64,000 nt of DNA from Caldilineaceae bacterium (GTDB lineage: Bacteria; Chloroflexota; Anaerolineae; Caldilineales; Caldilineaceae). The translations under genes and the position numbers were made by a program. The stretch lies in contig JALHQH010000060.1 of NCBI GenBank assembly GCA_022842065.1, forward strand, positions 7,186 through 71,185, in the 5' to 3' direction. Shown piece after piece: positions 56,041 through 64,000 of this stretch (within the stretch, counting starts at the first letter, position 1; each line of letters begins with the position of its first letter). The notes below the pieces were generated by a model that worked only from the letters and a program-made list of their open reading frames with translations, did not search any database and was not told the origin of the DNA.

Positions 56041-57129
56041 ATGAAACGAATGTTAATTACCAGTCTCAGCCTAGTAGCTTTGCTACTCGTTGCCGCTTGT
56101 GCGCCCGCAGCGACCCCAGCCCCAGCCACCGAAGCAACCGTGGCCCCAACCGAAGAAGCCGCAGCCGAAGCGAGCACTGGCGAAGCAATGGACATTGTTG
56201 ACACCGCCGTTGCCGCCGGGGACTTTACCACGTTGGTCGCTGCCGTCGAAGCCGCCGGGTTGGTTGAAACCCTCAAGGGTGAAGGTCCATTCACCGTCTT
56301 TGCCCCGACCGATGCCGCCTTTGCGGCCCTGCCTGCCGGCACCGTTGAAGCCCTCTTGGCTGACCCGACTGGTGACCTGACCCAGATCTTGCTCTATCAT
56401 GTGGTGCCTGGTGCTGTCATGGCCGCCGATGTGACCGATGGCCTGGCGGCCGCAACCGTTCAGGGTGGCGAGCTCAGCTTTACAGTTGATGGTGGCACGG
56501 TGATGGTTAACGAAGCCACCGTTGTGACAGCTGATATTGTGGCATCCAATGGGGTGATTCATGTCATTGATGCGGTCCTCTTACCGGCTAGTGATGAAGC
56601 GATGAGCGAGACGGCACCAATGACCGATACCATGGGCATGACCGACACGATGGGCATGACCGACACGATGGGCATGACCGAAACCGAAGCCATGACCGAA
56701 ACCAGCGAAGCTGCACCACTCGACATTGTTGACACCGCCGTTGCCGCCGGGGACTTTACCACGTTGGTCGCTGCTGTCGAAGCCGCCGGGTTGGTTGAAA
56801 CCCTCAAGGGTGAAGGTCCATTCACCGTCTTTGCCCCGACCGATGCCGCCTTTGCAGCCCTGCCTGCCGGCACCGTTGATGCCCTCTTGGCTGACCCGAC
56901 TGGTGACCTGACCCAGATCTTGCTTTACCATGTGGTGCCTGGTGCTGTCATGGCTGCCGATGTGACCGATGGCCTGGAAGCAGAGACCGTTCAGGGTGGC
57001 ATGGTGACCTTTAGCATTGTCGATGGCATCGCCAAGATCAACGATGTCAACATTGTCGCAACCGACATTGTGGCTTCTAATGGTGTCATCCATGTCATTG
57101 ACGCCGTGATTCTGCCGCCAACCGAATAA
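56041..57129 (+). CDS. Lipoprotein with two near-identical FAS1 (fasciclin) domains
   Basis: A 362-residue surface lipoprotein. The lipobox VAAC places the lipidated Cys at residue 20. An Ala/Pro/Thr/Glu linker leads to FAS1 domain 1 (about 50-182) and domain 2 (about 227-360), each with the H1 motif [17 protein letters not shown] and the H2-like [10 protein letters not shown]. The domains are joined by a linker with three exact 6-residue repeats (MTDTMG). FAS1 domains mediate adhesion between cells or to matrix. The nucleotide sequences of the domains differ by only a handful of bases in their first 250, so the duplication is recent or being homogenised. AAGGAG precedes the ATG. Confidence 0.93.
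   Translation: MKRMLITSLSLVALLLVAACAPAATPAPATEATVAPTEEAAAEASTGEAMDIVDTAVAAGDFTTLVAAVEAAGLVETLKGEGPFTVFAPTDAAFAALPAGTVEALLADPTGDLTQILLYHVVPGAVMAADVTDGLAAATVQGGELSFTVDGGTVMVNEATVVTADIVASNGVIHVIDAVLLPASDEAMSETAPMTDTMGMTDTMGMTDTMGMTETEAMTETSEAAPLDIVDTAVAAGDFTTLVAAVEAAGLVETLKGEGPFTVFAPTDAAFAALPAGTVDALLADPTGDLTQILLYHVVPGAVMAADVTDGLEAETVQGGMVTFSIVDGIAKINDVNIVATDIVASNGVIHVIDAVILPPTE
56191..57126 (+). repeat. Intragenic duplication of the FAS1 domain
   Basis: Copy 1 starts at 56191 and copy 2 at 56722, an offset of 531 bp (177 codons). Identity is very high to about 56446/56977 and lower after that. Three 18-bp units coding MTDTMG occupy 56620-56673. Confidence 0.9.
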
Positions 57130-57145
57130 CTGTCATTGTTGTTTG

Positions 57146-57197
57146 CTGGTTGATTGTTTGCTGTGTTATTGCGCTAACCAACAATGCAATCAACCAG
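57146..57197. terminator. Inverted repeat behind the FAS1 gene
   Basis: CTGGTTGATTG (57146-57156) and CAATCAACCAG (57187-57197) are perfect complements 30 bp apart. It is a candidate transcript end, but has no T tract. Confidence 0.45.
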
Positions 57198-57230
57198 TTA
57201 CATCCATATTACTCTCCATCACGCAGGTGG

Positions 57231-57268
57231 TCAAAATGGGTCGAGGCGAATGCTTCGGCCCATTTTGA
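57231..57268. repeat. Inverted repeat abutting the MoxR-operon promoter
   Basis: TCAAAATGGG (57231-57240) and CCCATTTTGA (57259-57268) end exactly at the -35 element of the next promoter, so it may be an operator. Confidence 0.5.
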
Positions 57269-57298
57269 TTGGAGCTTTTGTCAGCGATCACGTATAAT
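57269..57298 (+). promoter_or_regulatory. Promoter of the P-loop/MoxR operon
   Basis: TTGGAG (57269-57274), 18 bp, perfect TATAAT (57293-57298). The start near 57305 gives a leader containing the small inverted-repeat element. Confidence 0.65.
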
Positions 57299-57331
57299 AG
57301 CCCTAACATGTCAACTGTCCTTAAAACGAAT

Positions 57332-57392
57332 AGGACTTACGCAGCTACCTCTGGCTTCGACACGCTCAGCCGCTGGTCGCTACGTAAGCCCT
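57332..57392. repeat. Short inverted-repeat element of the GACTTACG family, copy 2
   Basis: AGGACTTACGCAG (57332-57344) and CTACGTAAGCCCT (57380-57392) flank a 35-bp core unrelated to that of the copy at 18759. It sits inside the leader of the P-loop operon. Confidence 0.6.
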
Positions 57393-57428
57393 AACTAACT
57401 CAACATCGCATAAACGGGTCCATTCAAC

Positions 57429-58295
57429 ATGCATGGCGCGCCTGCTCTTACCCAGACTTTTACCGAAGTTACAACCGGCTTAGGCTTTGGCAAAACCCTG
57501 GCCGCCCCCTGGCAACCGCTGGCGGTCTGCCCGCTATTAATCATGGTGGGGGTGACGGGCGTTGGCAAAAGCACCACATTAGCGGCGCTTGCAGCAACGG
57601 CGCTCGACTTTTCGCTTTTACCCGACCGCCGCGAACTGACCGACCGGCTGATCATCACCTATCTGCAACAGCAGGCTGGCGAGCCGATCCAACCAGTCAG
57701 TGACCGCAAGGCGCGCTTTGCCTACACGCGCCGCTATCGCGAACAATTTGGGGGTGGGATGAGCCATGCACTCGATCAATTGCAGGTCGACAGAAGTATC
57801 TGGCCTGGTTGGCTGATTTTTGATGGGTTGCGCGGGGCCGAAGAAGTTACCCATGCCTACCAAAGTTTACCCCATGCCCGCTTTGTCGTGCTTGATGCGC
57901 CTGATCTGGTGCGCGTCCAGCGGCTTTTGGGGCGCAACGATACCTTTGACCGGATTACGGCCACCACAATGGCCGCTGCGACGACAGGGACAGCTTCGTT
58001 GGCGGCGCTCGGCCTAGCCGAAGGGGATGCACTTTTCACTCCAGCCGAAGTGCAACAACTGTTGCGCCTGGCGACCTCCCCCGTGGGCAGTGGCACTATC
58101 GCGCCCGCCGATCTGCGCGCCAAACTCGCCATCGTGATCGAAGAACGGCGCAACTATGATCCCCAAGCCGCTATTGCCATTTTACAGCATAGTGCCGCCA
58201 CCCGTACCCTACAGATCGACACCACCCAGGTTGCCGCCGTTGACGCAGCCCAACAGATTGCCGAGTGGATCACATGTCAACCAGCGCAACAGTAA
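57429..58295 (+). CDS. P-loop NTPase/kinase-like protein of unknown function
   Basis: A 288-residue protein with Walker A GVTGVGKST near residues 41-49 and a strand-Asp pattern WLIFDGLRG as a likely Walker B. DRRELTDRLII and the Arg-rich YTRRYREQF follow, as in small-molecule kinases. The fold resembles the nucleoside/shikimate kinase group more than AAA+ proteins. The substrate cannot be named. It is the first gene of a run in which the next start overlaps its end by 22 bp, so it is coupled to the enolase-superfamily enzyme. A kinase acting on the product of that enzyme is a reasonable guess only. Confidence 0.7.
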   Translation: MHGAPALTQTFTEVTTGLGFGKTLAAPWQPLAVCPLLIMVGVTGVGKSTTLAALAATALDFSLLPDRRELTDRLIITYLQQQAGEPIQPVSDRKARFAYTRRYREQFGGGMSHALDQLQVDRSIWPGWLIFDGLRGAEEVTHAYQSLPHARFVVLDAPDLVRVQRLLGRNDTFDRITATTMAAATTGTASLAALGLAEGDALFTPAEVQQLLRLATSPVGSGTIAPADLRAKLAIVIEERRNYDPQAAIAILQHSAATRTLQIDTTQVAAVDAAQQIAEWITCQPAQQ

Positions 58296-59440
58296 CTGCA
58301 ACCGAACCAACCATTGCAAATGCGCCCTTCAGCGCCTTTGTCAATGGCACGCGCGGCAGTACGCTCACCGTTACCAAGGTGGCAGCAACCGTCTTTCGAC
58401 TGCCCATGCATGGGGCACTCCGCTGGGGCAAACATAGCAGCATCGATGAGGTGCGCCATGTCTTAGTAACCGTAACCCTCAGTGATGGCAGCGTGGGCAT
58501 GGCCGAAGCGCCGCCGCGGCCCACGATCTATGGCGAGACGGTTTACAGTATCACCAGCATTATTGGGCACGAGTTGGCAATTCGCATTGTTGGGCAGCCG
58601 GTCAAGCGCGCCTTTGAGCGGCTGGGCGAGATCAAAAATAACCAGACCGCACGCGGGGCGCTGGACATGGCCTTGCATGCCGCCCTTGCCGAACATGCCG
58701 GCCTTTCGCTGGCCACCTATCTGGGCGCCACCACGCAACAGCTCAAGGTAAGCTATATTCTGGGGATTGGCGACCAGGCAACGGTGTTGGCCGAAGCACA
58801 GCGGGTTTTTACCCAAGGCGTCCGCGTCCTCAAGGTCAAGATCGGGCGCAACTGGGATGAAGATCTGGCCTTGGTCCGTGCGCTGCAAGGCGAATTTGGT
58901 GATACCATGCAACTCTACGCCGATGCCAACGAATGTTTAACCGCAGCCGAGGCACCGACCGTGCTGGCGAAATTGCGCGACCACGGCTTAGCTTATTGTG
59001 AAGAACCCCTGCCGGTCGAACTGCTCAAAGCGCGGGCAGACTTACGGGCGCAACAGATCGTGCCCCTCATTGCCGATGACAGCACCTTCAGTCTGCGTGA
59101 TCTTCAGCGTGAATTAGCGTTTGATACCTTTGACATTCTCAACATCAAAACCGCGCGCACGGGCTATACCGAATCAGCCGCGATGTTGGCCGCCGTGCGG
59201 GGGGCGGGCAAAGGGGTGATGGTCGGCTCACAGGCTAGCGCCGGGTTGGGCACCCTGTGCGCGGCGCTCTTTGCGGCCCTGCCAGGGATTGATCATCCCT
59301 GTGAGTTGAGCTTTTTTCTAAAGTTGAAGGAAGATCTGCTCAGTGCCCCGCTGACCCTACACGATGGCTATCTCGTATTGGGGGATCTAGCAAGCATTAG
59401 GGTTGATCCGGCCCGGTTGCAAGCAGCCACGGTTGTCTAA
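58274..59440 (+). CDS. Enolase-superfamily enzyme (MLE / dipeptide epimerase subgroup)
   Basis: A 388-residue capping-domain plus barrel enzyme. The acid/base Lys motif is KVKIG in VRVLKVKIGRNW. The metal ligands are Asp in YADANE, Glu in CEEPL and Asp in IADDS. The opposite Lys is in NIKTARTG. This set marks the muconate-lactonising subgroup, which includes dipeptide epimerases and o-succinylbenzoate synthases. The barrel-end specificity motif of L-Ala-D/L-Glu epimerases is not obvious, so the substrate stays open. The ATG at 58274 is preferred to a GTG nine bases upstream. It overlaps the P-loop gene. Confidence 0.85.
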   Translation: MSTSATVTATEPTIANAPFSAFVNGTRGSTLTVTKVAATVFRLPMHGALRWGKHSSIDEVRHVLVTVTLSDGSVGMAEAPPRPTIYGETVYSITSIIGHELAIRIVGQPVKRAFERLGEIKNNQTARGALDMALHAALAEHAGLSLATYLGATTQQLKVSYILGIGDQATVLAEAQRVFTQGVRVLKVKIGRNWDEDLALVRALQGEFGDTMQLYADANECLTAAEAPTVLAKLRDHGLAYCEEPLPVELLKARADLRAQQIVPLIADDSTFSLRDLQRELAFDTFDILNIKTARTGYTESAAMLAAVRGAGKGVMVGSQASAGLGTLCAALFAALPGIDHPCELSFFLKLKEDLLSAPLTLHDGYLVLGDLASIRVDPARLQAATVV

Positions 59441-59488
59441 TGGCCACGCAGCGTATCTCTAATGACCACTCAGCATAAAGGAGCGTCT

Positions 59489-60520
59489 ATGATATCCCCC
59501 AGTTTTTTCGCCCGCCCCCTCAGCATCGGCGATCTACTCGATTGGACCCTACGCATTTACCGCGCGCGCTTTGGCCGTTTGATCCTAACCGCGGCCATTT
59601 TGCTTGTGCCGCTGGGCATCTTATCTGGGTTGTTTACCAGCCAGACAATGACCGGCACCTTCGACATGTTTCTGGCACTCATGGACAATCCGGACGCACT
59701 CAATGAAGAGTTTTTTGCCGATCTAGAGTCCAACAATGACGCGATGGGGCTCTTTTCGTTGCTACTACTACCCTTTTCCTTAGCGGCGAATGGGATTGTT
59801 GGCTTGGCTTTAACGCGCCAATGTATTGCCACCCTCCACAATGAAGAGATCAGCCTGGGCCAAGGGCTAACCACTGGCTTGCGCCGCTTTTTCCCCTGGT
59901 TGGGGATGAACATCAGCATGCTGGTGGTCTTTGCGGGGCTGATGATCGTTGTCTCCATTGCTTTTTTCATTGGGGGGATTGCGTTATTTATGCTGGCCGG
60001 CGGCATCTTTTCGGCAGCGAGTGGTGATGGTAGCGGTGAACCGGCCATCGCCGCCATCTTTGGGGCCATTGTTGGTGCTGTCTGCCTGTATGGCATTGCG
60101 TTGTTGGCCTTTATTGGACCAATTATCTACTTTGGGGCGCGCTGGTCGGTGGCCGGGGTTGGCTTGGTCGATCAGCGCTGGGGGGCGATCGAATCCTTAC
60201 AGGAGAGTTGGCGCTTGACTAGCGGTCACGTCTGGCGGGCGATTCTCTTTGTGATCTTGCTCTTTCTCTTCTACGGGGTGATTTATGCAGTATTGATGGC
60301 GCTGGCCTTTGCCGCCACCGCACTGGTGCTCCCGACTTCCACCTTGGCCAGCACGATTATCTTTGCGCTAATTAGCGCCTTTCTCCCCATGCTCTGGCAA
60401 CCAATTCAGAGCGCAGCCTTGGTGACGCTCTACTACGACCTGCGCATGCGCAACCAGGGCTATGACCTTGACCTGCGCATTCAACAGTTGGAGACCGAGG
60501 TCGGGCCTGATGGACGCTAG
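59489..60520 (+). CDS. Multi-pass membrane protein of unknown function
   Basis: A 343-residue protein with six or more hydrophobic helices. The lead-in SFFARPLSIGDLLDWTLRIYRARFGRLI is typical of a group of actinobacterial and chloroflexal membrane proteins related to the glycerophosphoryl diester phosphodiesterase membrane domain. WGAIESLQESWRLTSGHVWR before the last helices also fits. It has no catalytic signature. AAAGGAG at 5 nt fixes the ATG over one 27 bases upstream. It overlaps the DUF4129 gene by 11 bp. Proteins of this kind often accompany MoxR/DUF4129 clusters. Confidence 0.7.
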   Translation: MISPSFFARPLSIGDLLDWTLRIYRARFGRLILTAAILLVPLGILSGLFTSQTMTGTFDMFLALMDNPDALNEEFFADLESNNDAMGLFSLLLLPFSLAANGIVGLALTRQCIATLHNEEISLGQGLTTGLRRFFPWLGMNISMLVVFAGLMIVVSIAFFIGGIALFMLAGGIFSAASGDGSGEPAIAAIFGAIVGAVCLYGIALLAFIGPIIYFGARWSVAGVGLVDQRWGAIESLQESWRLTSGHVWRAILFVILLFLFYGVIYAVLMALAFAATALVLPTSTLASTIIFALISAFLPMLWQPIQSAALVTLYYDLRMRNQGYDLDLRIQQLETEVGPDGR

Positions 60521-61481
60521 CCAGGGCCGTCGTTGGCAGGGATGGCTGCTGTTGCCGCTCCTTGTGCTGGTTTTCACGCTGCTCGGGGGCGTGCTCCAGG
60601 CCCAGCAAACGGCCACCCCGCTTGATCTGGCCACCTATTTGACGCGTCTACGCACCTACCATGCCCAACTCGCTGCACAGCCGACCACCACTACCCTCCG
60701 CACAATCCAAACCGAATTAGACAAGGTGGAACGCGTTGTTTTGCCTGGTGGGCAGACCATTACGCTGCAACCACTCTTTGCCGCCACCACCACTGAGCCA
60801 CTAACCGTCGCCCAAGCCCAAGGGCGCCTGACCGTGCTCGTGCAACAACTGACGGCAGCCGCCGGCGATGATACAGCGGCGCGCTTAGCCCTGCTTTCGA
60901 CCATTCTGCAACGCCCCGCCTTTGTGGGGCAGGAATCACTCTGGGCCCGTTTCTGGCGTTGGTTGCGCCAATGGTTGCCCGATTTGGCGGCAAACGAAGC
61001 CCAAGGCGATGCCAGTTGGCTTGGGGGCTGGGCCACCATTGTCGGCTGGCTTGTGCTGGGCTTGGCCGCCGTTTTATTGATCTTGCTGCTGAGTCTGTGG
61101 TTGCAGAATCTGTTGGCCGGCTTTGTCCAGAGCGACGCCGACCGAACACAGAGCACCACGACCGACGCTGAACCACAAACCGCGGCCCAAGCGCGCCAAC
61201 AAGCGCAACAATTGGCCACGGCTGGTAGCTTCCGTGAGGCAGTGCGGCGCATGTATCTGGCTGCGCTGTTGACCCTGCACGAGCGTAATCTGCTCCACTA
61301 TGACCGCAGCAATACCAACCGCGAAGTGCTGGCGACGGTGCGCGATCAGCCGCGGCTCCATGCCCAACTGCAACCTCTGGTCGAGACCTTTGACCAGGTT
61401 TGGTATGGCATCCAAGAGCCCGATCGGGCGACCTTTGATCGCTATGTCCAGGCGGTCAAAGGATTAGAGGAACAAGCATAA
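60510..61481 (+). CDS. DUF4129 domain protein
   Basis: A 323-residue protein with an N-terminal signal anchor (about 9-30), an extracytoplasmic helical region, a second transmembrane helix (GWATIVGWLVLGLAAVLLILLLSLWL, about 172-197) and a cytoplasmic DUF4129 domain with ATAGSFREAVRRMYLAALLTLHERN and the end pattern LVETFDQVWYGIQEPDRATFDRY. DUF4129 is regularly found beside MoxR ATPases and DUF58 proteins and is sometimes fused to transglutaminase. The start inside the previous gene gives the best N-terminus. Its stop abuts the next ATG. Confidence 0.82.
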   Translation: MDASQGRRWQGWLLLPLLVLVFTLLGGVLQAQQTATPLDLATYLTRLRTYHAQLAAQPTTTTLRTIQTELDKVERVVLPGGQTITLQPLFAATTTEPLTVAQAQGRLTVLVQQLTAAAGDDTAARLALLSTILQRPAFVGQESLWARFWRWLRQWLPDLAANEAQGDASWLGGWATIVGWLVLGLAAVLLILLLSLWLQNLLAGFVQSDADRTQSTTTDAEPQTAAQARQQAQQLATAGSFREAVRRMYLAALLTLHERNLLHYDRSNTNREVLATVRDQPRLHAQLQPLVETFDQVWYGIQEPDRATFDRYVQAVKGLEEQA

Positions 61482-62675
61482 ATGAGCCGCTTTTCGGGGA
61501 CAAACACAAGCGCCAATCCACGCACCCAACGCTGGCTGGCCTTGGCGTTGGTGGCAACCCTGGCGCTCTTTGTGGTGCTGCAAGGAGAGCCGACGCCACC
61601 ACCGCCCTACGATCTCAACTCGGCGGCGGATAATGGCCTATTAGCCCTGCGTCTCTGGTTGAGTGAGCTAGGGTATCCCGTCCAGACCACCGGCGCGCGT
61701 TTTGCGATGCCCAGGTCAACCCGGCTCTTTTTTGTCTACCCCACCGCTTATCCATACAGTGCCGCCGAAGCCGAAACGCTTTATCAGTGGGTTAGGGGCG
61801 GGAATACCCTCGTCTTGGTTGGTCCTGGCGCATTTGACAGCGAGTTACAAAGCCGCTTTGGGGTCATGGCCGGCCCGCTAACCGAGTTAATTACCGAGGT
61901 GACCCAACCACAGCCGCTGCTTCCCGATCTCGACGAACCGATGGTGCTGGCTGGCCAGGAGCAAACGCTGGATCTCAGTGCGGCCAATGAGACCGTGTCC
62001 GTCCTGGTCAACACCGCTGGCCAGATTACCGCAGCGGTACAGCCGCTAGGAGACGGCCGCATCTGGCACCTGAGTCGACACCACGCGTTCACCAATGGGC
62101 ACTTGCGTGATCCAAAACAGGCCACGCTACTGCCGGCACTGTTACGCGATCTGCCCGCAGGCAGCGAAATTCGCATTGATACCTATCATCTCGACCTGGC
62201 GGCAGACAGTGTGACTACGATCCAGAATTTACAAGAGTGGCTCTACTATACCCCACCGGGTTGGGCGCTGCTCTGGTTAATGGGCCTCACCGCGCTCTAC
62301 TTGCTGTTGCAAGGCTGGCGCTTAGGACCGCCCCTGCCGGCAACTGCAACGTTACGCCGCCGCGAAGCAGCCGAGTATGTGGTAGCAATGGCCAATCTAC
62401 TGCGGCGGGCGCGGCGGCGTGACACAGTGGGGCAGCATCACAAGGCCCGTTTCAAGCGGGCGCTGGGCCGTTCAAATCAGATCAGCCCGGACCTGGATGA
62501 TGAAAGCTTTCTGGCGCAGTGGCAGGCCAACGGCCCCGTGCCTGGTCAACCAGATGCCGCACAGATCAGGCGCATTTTGCAGACGTTAACGCAGAGCAAC
62601 AATGAACAGCAGTTGGTAGAAGCAGTGCAACAGATCGATCAATATACCCAAAAAGGCCGCAAAAGAGCACGATAA
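61482..62675 (+). CDS. DUF4350 domain protein
   Basis: A 397-residue protein. A signal anchor (about 18-34) is followed by the DUF4350 domain (about 40-235), with NGLLALRLWLSELGYPVQTT, ETLYQWVRGGNTLVLVGP and GDGRIWHLSRHHAFTN. A second helix (about 258-280) leads to a basic tail with RREAAEYVVAMANLLRRARRRD. DUF4350 proteins are usual members of MoxR gene clusters and resemble GATase-like folds without known activity. The ATG abuts the previous stop directly, with GAGG upstream. Confidence 0.85.
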   Translation: MSRFSGTNTSANPRTQRWLALALVATLALFVVLQGEPTPPPPYDLNSAADNGLLALRLWLSELGYPVQTTGARFAMPRSTRLFFVYPTAYPYSAAEAETLYQWVRGGNTLVLVGPGAFDSELQSRFGVMAGPLTELITEVTQPQPLLPDLDEPMVLAGQEQTLDLSAANETVSVLVNTAGQITAAVQPLGDGRIWHLSRHHAFTNGHLRDPKQATLLPALLRDLPAGSEIRIDTYHLDLAADSVTTIQNLQEWLYYTPPGWALLWLMGLTALYLLLQGWRLGPPLPATATLRRREAAEYVVAMANLLRRARRRDTVGQHHKARFKRALGRSNQISPDLDDESFLAQWQANGPVPGQPDAAQIRRILQTLTQSNNEQQLVEAVQQIDQYTQKGRKRAR

Positions 62676-62687
62676 GGGAGCGTAACT

Positions 62688-63635
62688 GTGTCAGTAGCTG
62701 AATGTTTTGCCCGCCTGCGTGCAGAGGCGGCGAAGGTGATTGTTGGGCAAGAAGAGGTCTTCGAGCAGGTGGTCGTGGCCTTCTTTGCTGGTGGCCATGT
62801 CCTGTTGGAGGGGGTACCTGGCACCGCCAAAACGTTGCTGGCCAAAACGCTGGCGCGCCTGGTGCGGGCCGATTTCAGCCGCATCCAATTCACGGCCGAC
62901 CTGATGCCTAGCGATGTGGTTGGCACCCAGGTCTTTCAGGTTAACCAGGGGACTTTCTATCTGAAAAAGGGGCCGATCTTCGCCAACATCGTCCTGGCGG
63001 ATGAGATCAACCGTGCGCCGGCCAAGACCCAATCCGCCTTGTTGGAAGCAATGGAAGAGCGCCAGGCCACCATCGAAGGCGAGCGTCATCTACTGCCCAA
63101 TCCCTTTATGGTATTGGCCACCCAGAATCCGGTGGAGTACGAGGGCACCTATCCACTGCCGGAAGCGCAACTTGACCGTTTTATGTTCAAAGTGCTGGTT
63201 AACTATCCCCCCGAAGCGGTGGAGACCGAAGTGTTGCGCCGCTATCATCAGGGCTTTGACGCCCATCGTTTGGAAAACATTGATCTGCAACCGGTAGTCG
63301 ATCCAGCCGAGTTGGGACAGTTGCGGCAGGAGATCGGCCAGGTGACGGTGGAAGAGGGCATTCTGCGTTATATCACCCAATTGGCCAACGCCAGCCGGCG
63401 CAGCCAGGATCTAATTCTGGGGGGCAGCCCCCGTGCCAGTATTACTTTGTTACTAGCGTCGAAGAGTTATGCCGCCCTACACGGACGCAGCTACGTCAGC
63501 CCCGACGATGTCAAACAGGTGTTAGCCCCCACCTATCGCCATCGCGTCATCCTCCGCCCCGAAGCTGAAATCGAAGGGTTGAGTGCCGATGATGTGATTC
63601 GCCGCTTTGTCAGCGGGGTGGCGGTGCCGCGGTAG
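62688..63635 (+). CDS. MoxR-family AAA+ ATPase
   Basis: A 315-residue AAA+ chaperone-like ATPase. Walker A is GVPGTAKT near residues 43-50, Walker B with sensor is [27 protein letters not shown], sensor 1 is [23 protein letters not shown], and sensor 2 is [16 protein letters not shown]. MoxR proteins mature or remodel partner proteins, often VWA-domain or cell-envelope complexes. The start is GTG with AGGGAG at 8 nt. It ends the run DUF4129-DUF4350-MoxR. The usual DUF58 partner is not seen before the window ends. Confidence 0.93.
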   Translation: MSVAECFARLRAEAAKVIVGQEEVFEQVVVAFFAGGHVLLEGVPGTAKTLLAKTLARLVRADFSRIQFTADLMPSDVVGTQVFQVNQGTFYLKKGPIFANIVLADEINRAPAKTQSALLEAMEERQATIEGERHLLPNPFMVLATQNPVEYEGTYPLPEAQLDRFMFKVLVNYPPEAVETEVLRRYHQGFDAHRLENIDLQPVVDPAELGQLRQEIGQVTVEEGILRYITQLANASRRSQDLILGGSPRASITLLLASKSYAALHGRSYVSPDDVKQVLAPTYRHRVILRPEAEIEGLSADDVIRRFVSGVAVPR

Positions 63636-63640
63636 AGAGA

Positions 63641-63683
63641 CAGGGAGATACGAGATAGGGAGATACGAGATAGGGAGACACGA
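63641..63683. repeat. Tandem 15-bp GGGAGATACGAGATA words
   Basis: Two exact copies and a third close copy (GGGAGACACGAGA) lie directly behind the MoxR gene. They share the GAGATACGAGATA word with 37609-37690. Confidence 0.85.
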
Positions 63684-63686
63684 GAG

Positions 63687-63953
63687 ATGTCAAACCGGAC
63701 AAGCAACTATTTATGGATCATTTTGCTGGTCGTTTTATTGATTGCAGCACCGGTGATTTTTGTGGCTATTGTGCTGCTGTGGCTCGCCTATTGGTATAGA
63801 CTTGGGGGCAAGCAAAAGAATGCGCAGCTAATGACCAGCCTGCAGAATATCAAATCAACGATCATCTTGCTTGCGTTGGCATGTAACTATTCAGGCATAA
63901 ACAAAAGAGAAACAAAAAACAAATATCAAACAAACAGAAAAGAGCGAGAATAG
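63687..63953 (+). CDS. Small single-TM hypothetical protein
   Basis: An 88-residue frame. Residues 8-38 form one long hydrophobic helix (LWIILLVVLLIAAPVIFVAIVLLWLAYW), followed by a basic, Asn/Lys-rich tail that is AT-rich and looks less constrained. It could be a small membrane protein of the MoxR cluster. The tail after residue 45 is doubtful, and a frameshift from a longer ancestor cannot be excluded. Confidence 0.4.
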   Translation: MSNRTSNYLWIILLVVLLIAAPVIFVAIVLLWLAYWYRLGGKQKNAQLMTSLQNIKSTIILLALACNYSGINKRETKNKYQTNRKERE

Positions 63954-63957
63954 CAAG

Positions 63958-64000
63958 ATGAGCAAAGTCCAAGTGCCGAACGGTGACGTAATTCGCAAAC
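63958..64000 (+). CDS. Start of a gene cut by the window edge
   Basis: An ATG at 63958 opens a frame reading MSKVQVPNGDVIRK to the last base with no stop. GAGCGAG lies 8-14 nt upstream. Too little is visible to name it. Confidence 0.35.
   Translation, partial: MSKVQVPNGDVIRK

Overview
The window looks like a chromosomal segment of a Chloroflexota bacterium, most likely from the Anaerolineae/Caldilineae side. This is inferred from gene content and style, not from a marker gene. The clues are a BTAD/STAND giant regulator, a single-subunit RND exporter with no periplasmic or outer-membrane partner, a ba3-type oxidase cluster, FAS1 lipoproteins, a cysteine-free L33 and spacers rich in hairpins. 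GC content is moderately high. I saw no rRNA, tRNA, CRISPR array, prophage or complete insertion sequence.

Layout. 0-8 kb: SARP-like regulator, orphan histidine kinase, Tat-exported FAD oxidase, a pair of membrane proteins. 8-16 kb: cold-shock gene with a long leader, RND pump with its MarR regulator and operator, pyruvate phosphate dikinase. 16-25 kb: DoxX-like protein, phosphofructokinase, SDR, large secreted glycosidase/propeller protein, a DUF2256 miniprotein, FtsH. 25-35 kb: RmlC-like epimerase with MTA phosphorylase, rpmG, SH3b secreted protein, thioredoxin-like lipoprotein, rhamnose mutarotase, Lnt, SDR, gamma carbonic anhydrase. 35-39 kb: pyruvate dehydrogenase E2-E1alpha-E1beta. 39-44 kb: HNH endonuclease pair, UroD-like protein, hydrolase, M24 peptidase. 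43.7-48.2 kb: membrane cytochrome c and the SCO-IIa-CoxB-CoxA oxidase cluster. 48.2-48.9 kb: three exact-period 240-bp repeats that read as three small-RNA genes. 49-55.6 kb: AlbA/Schlafen-like protein, FtsK, membrane sensor-regulator and a DUF gene, all on the minus strand. 56-64 kb: duplicated-domain FAS1 lipoprotein, then an operon of P-loop protein, enolase-superfamily enzyme, membrane protein, DUF4129, DUF4350 and MoxR.

The metabolic genes fit aerobic heterotrophy: Pfk and PPDK control the two ends of glycolysis, PDH feeds acetyl-CoA, and cytochrome c plus ba3 oxidase terminate respiration.

The most unusual content lies between genes. The strongest candidate for something undescribed is the triple small-RNA array at 48.2-48.9 kb. 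Each unit has its own upstream box, extended -10, 5' hairpin, an exposed ACCUCCUUU matching the 3' tail of 16S rRNA, and an intrinsic terminator. The spacers also hold several MITE-like palindromes, two with flanking direct repeats. One ~99-bp family sits directly behind stop codons at two loci. Other spacers are long inverted repeats built from short repeated words.
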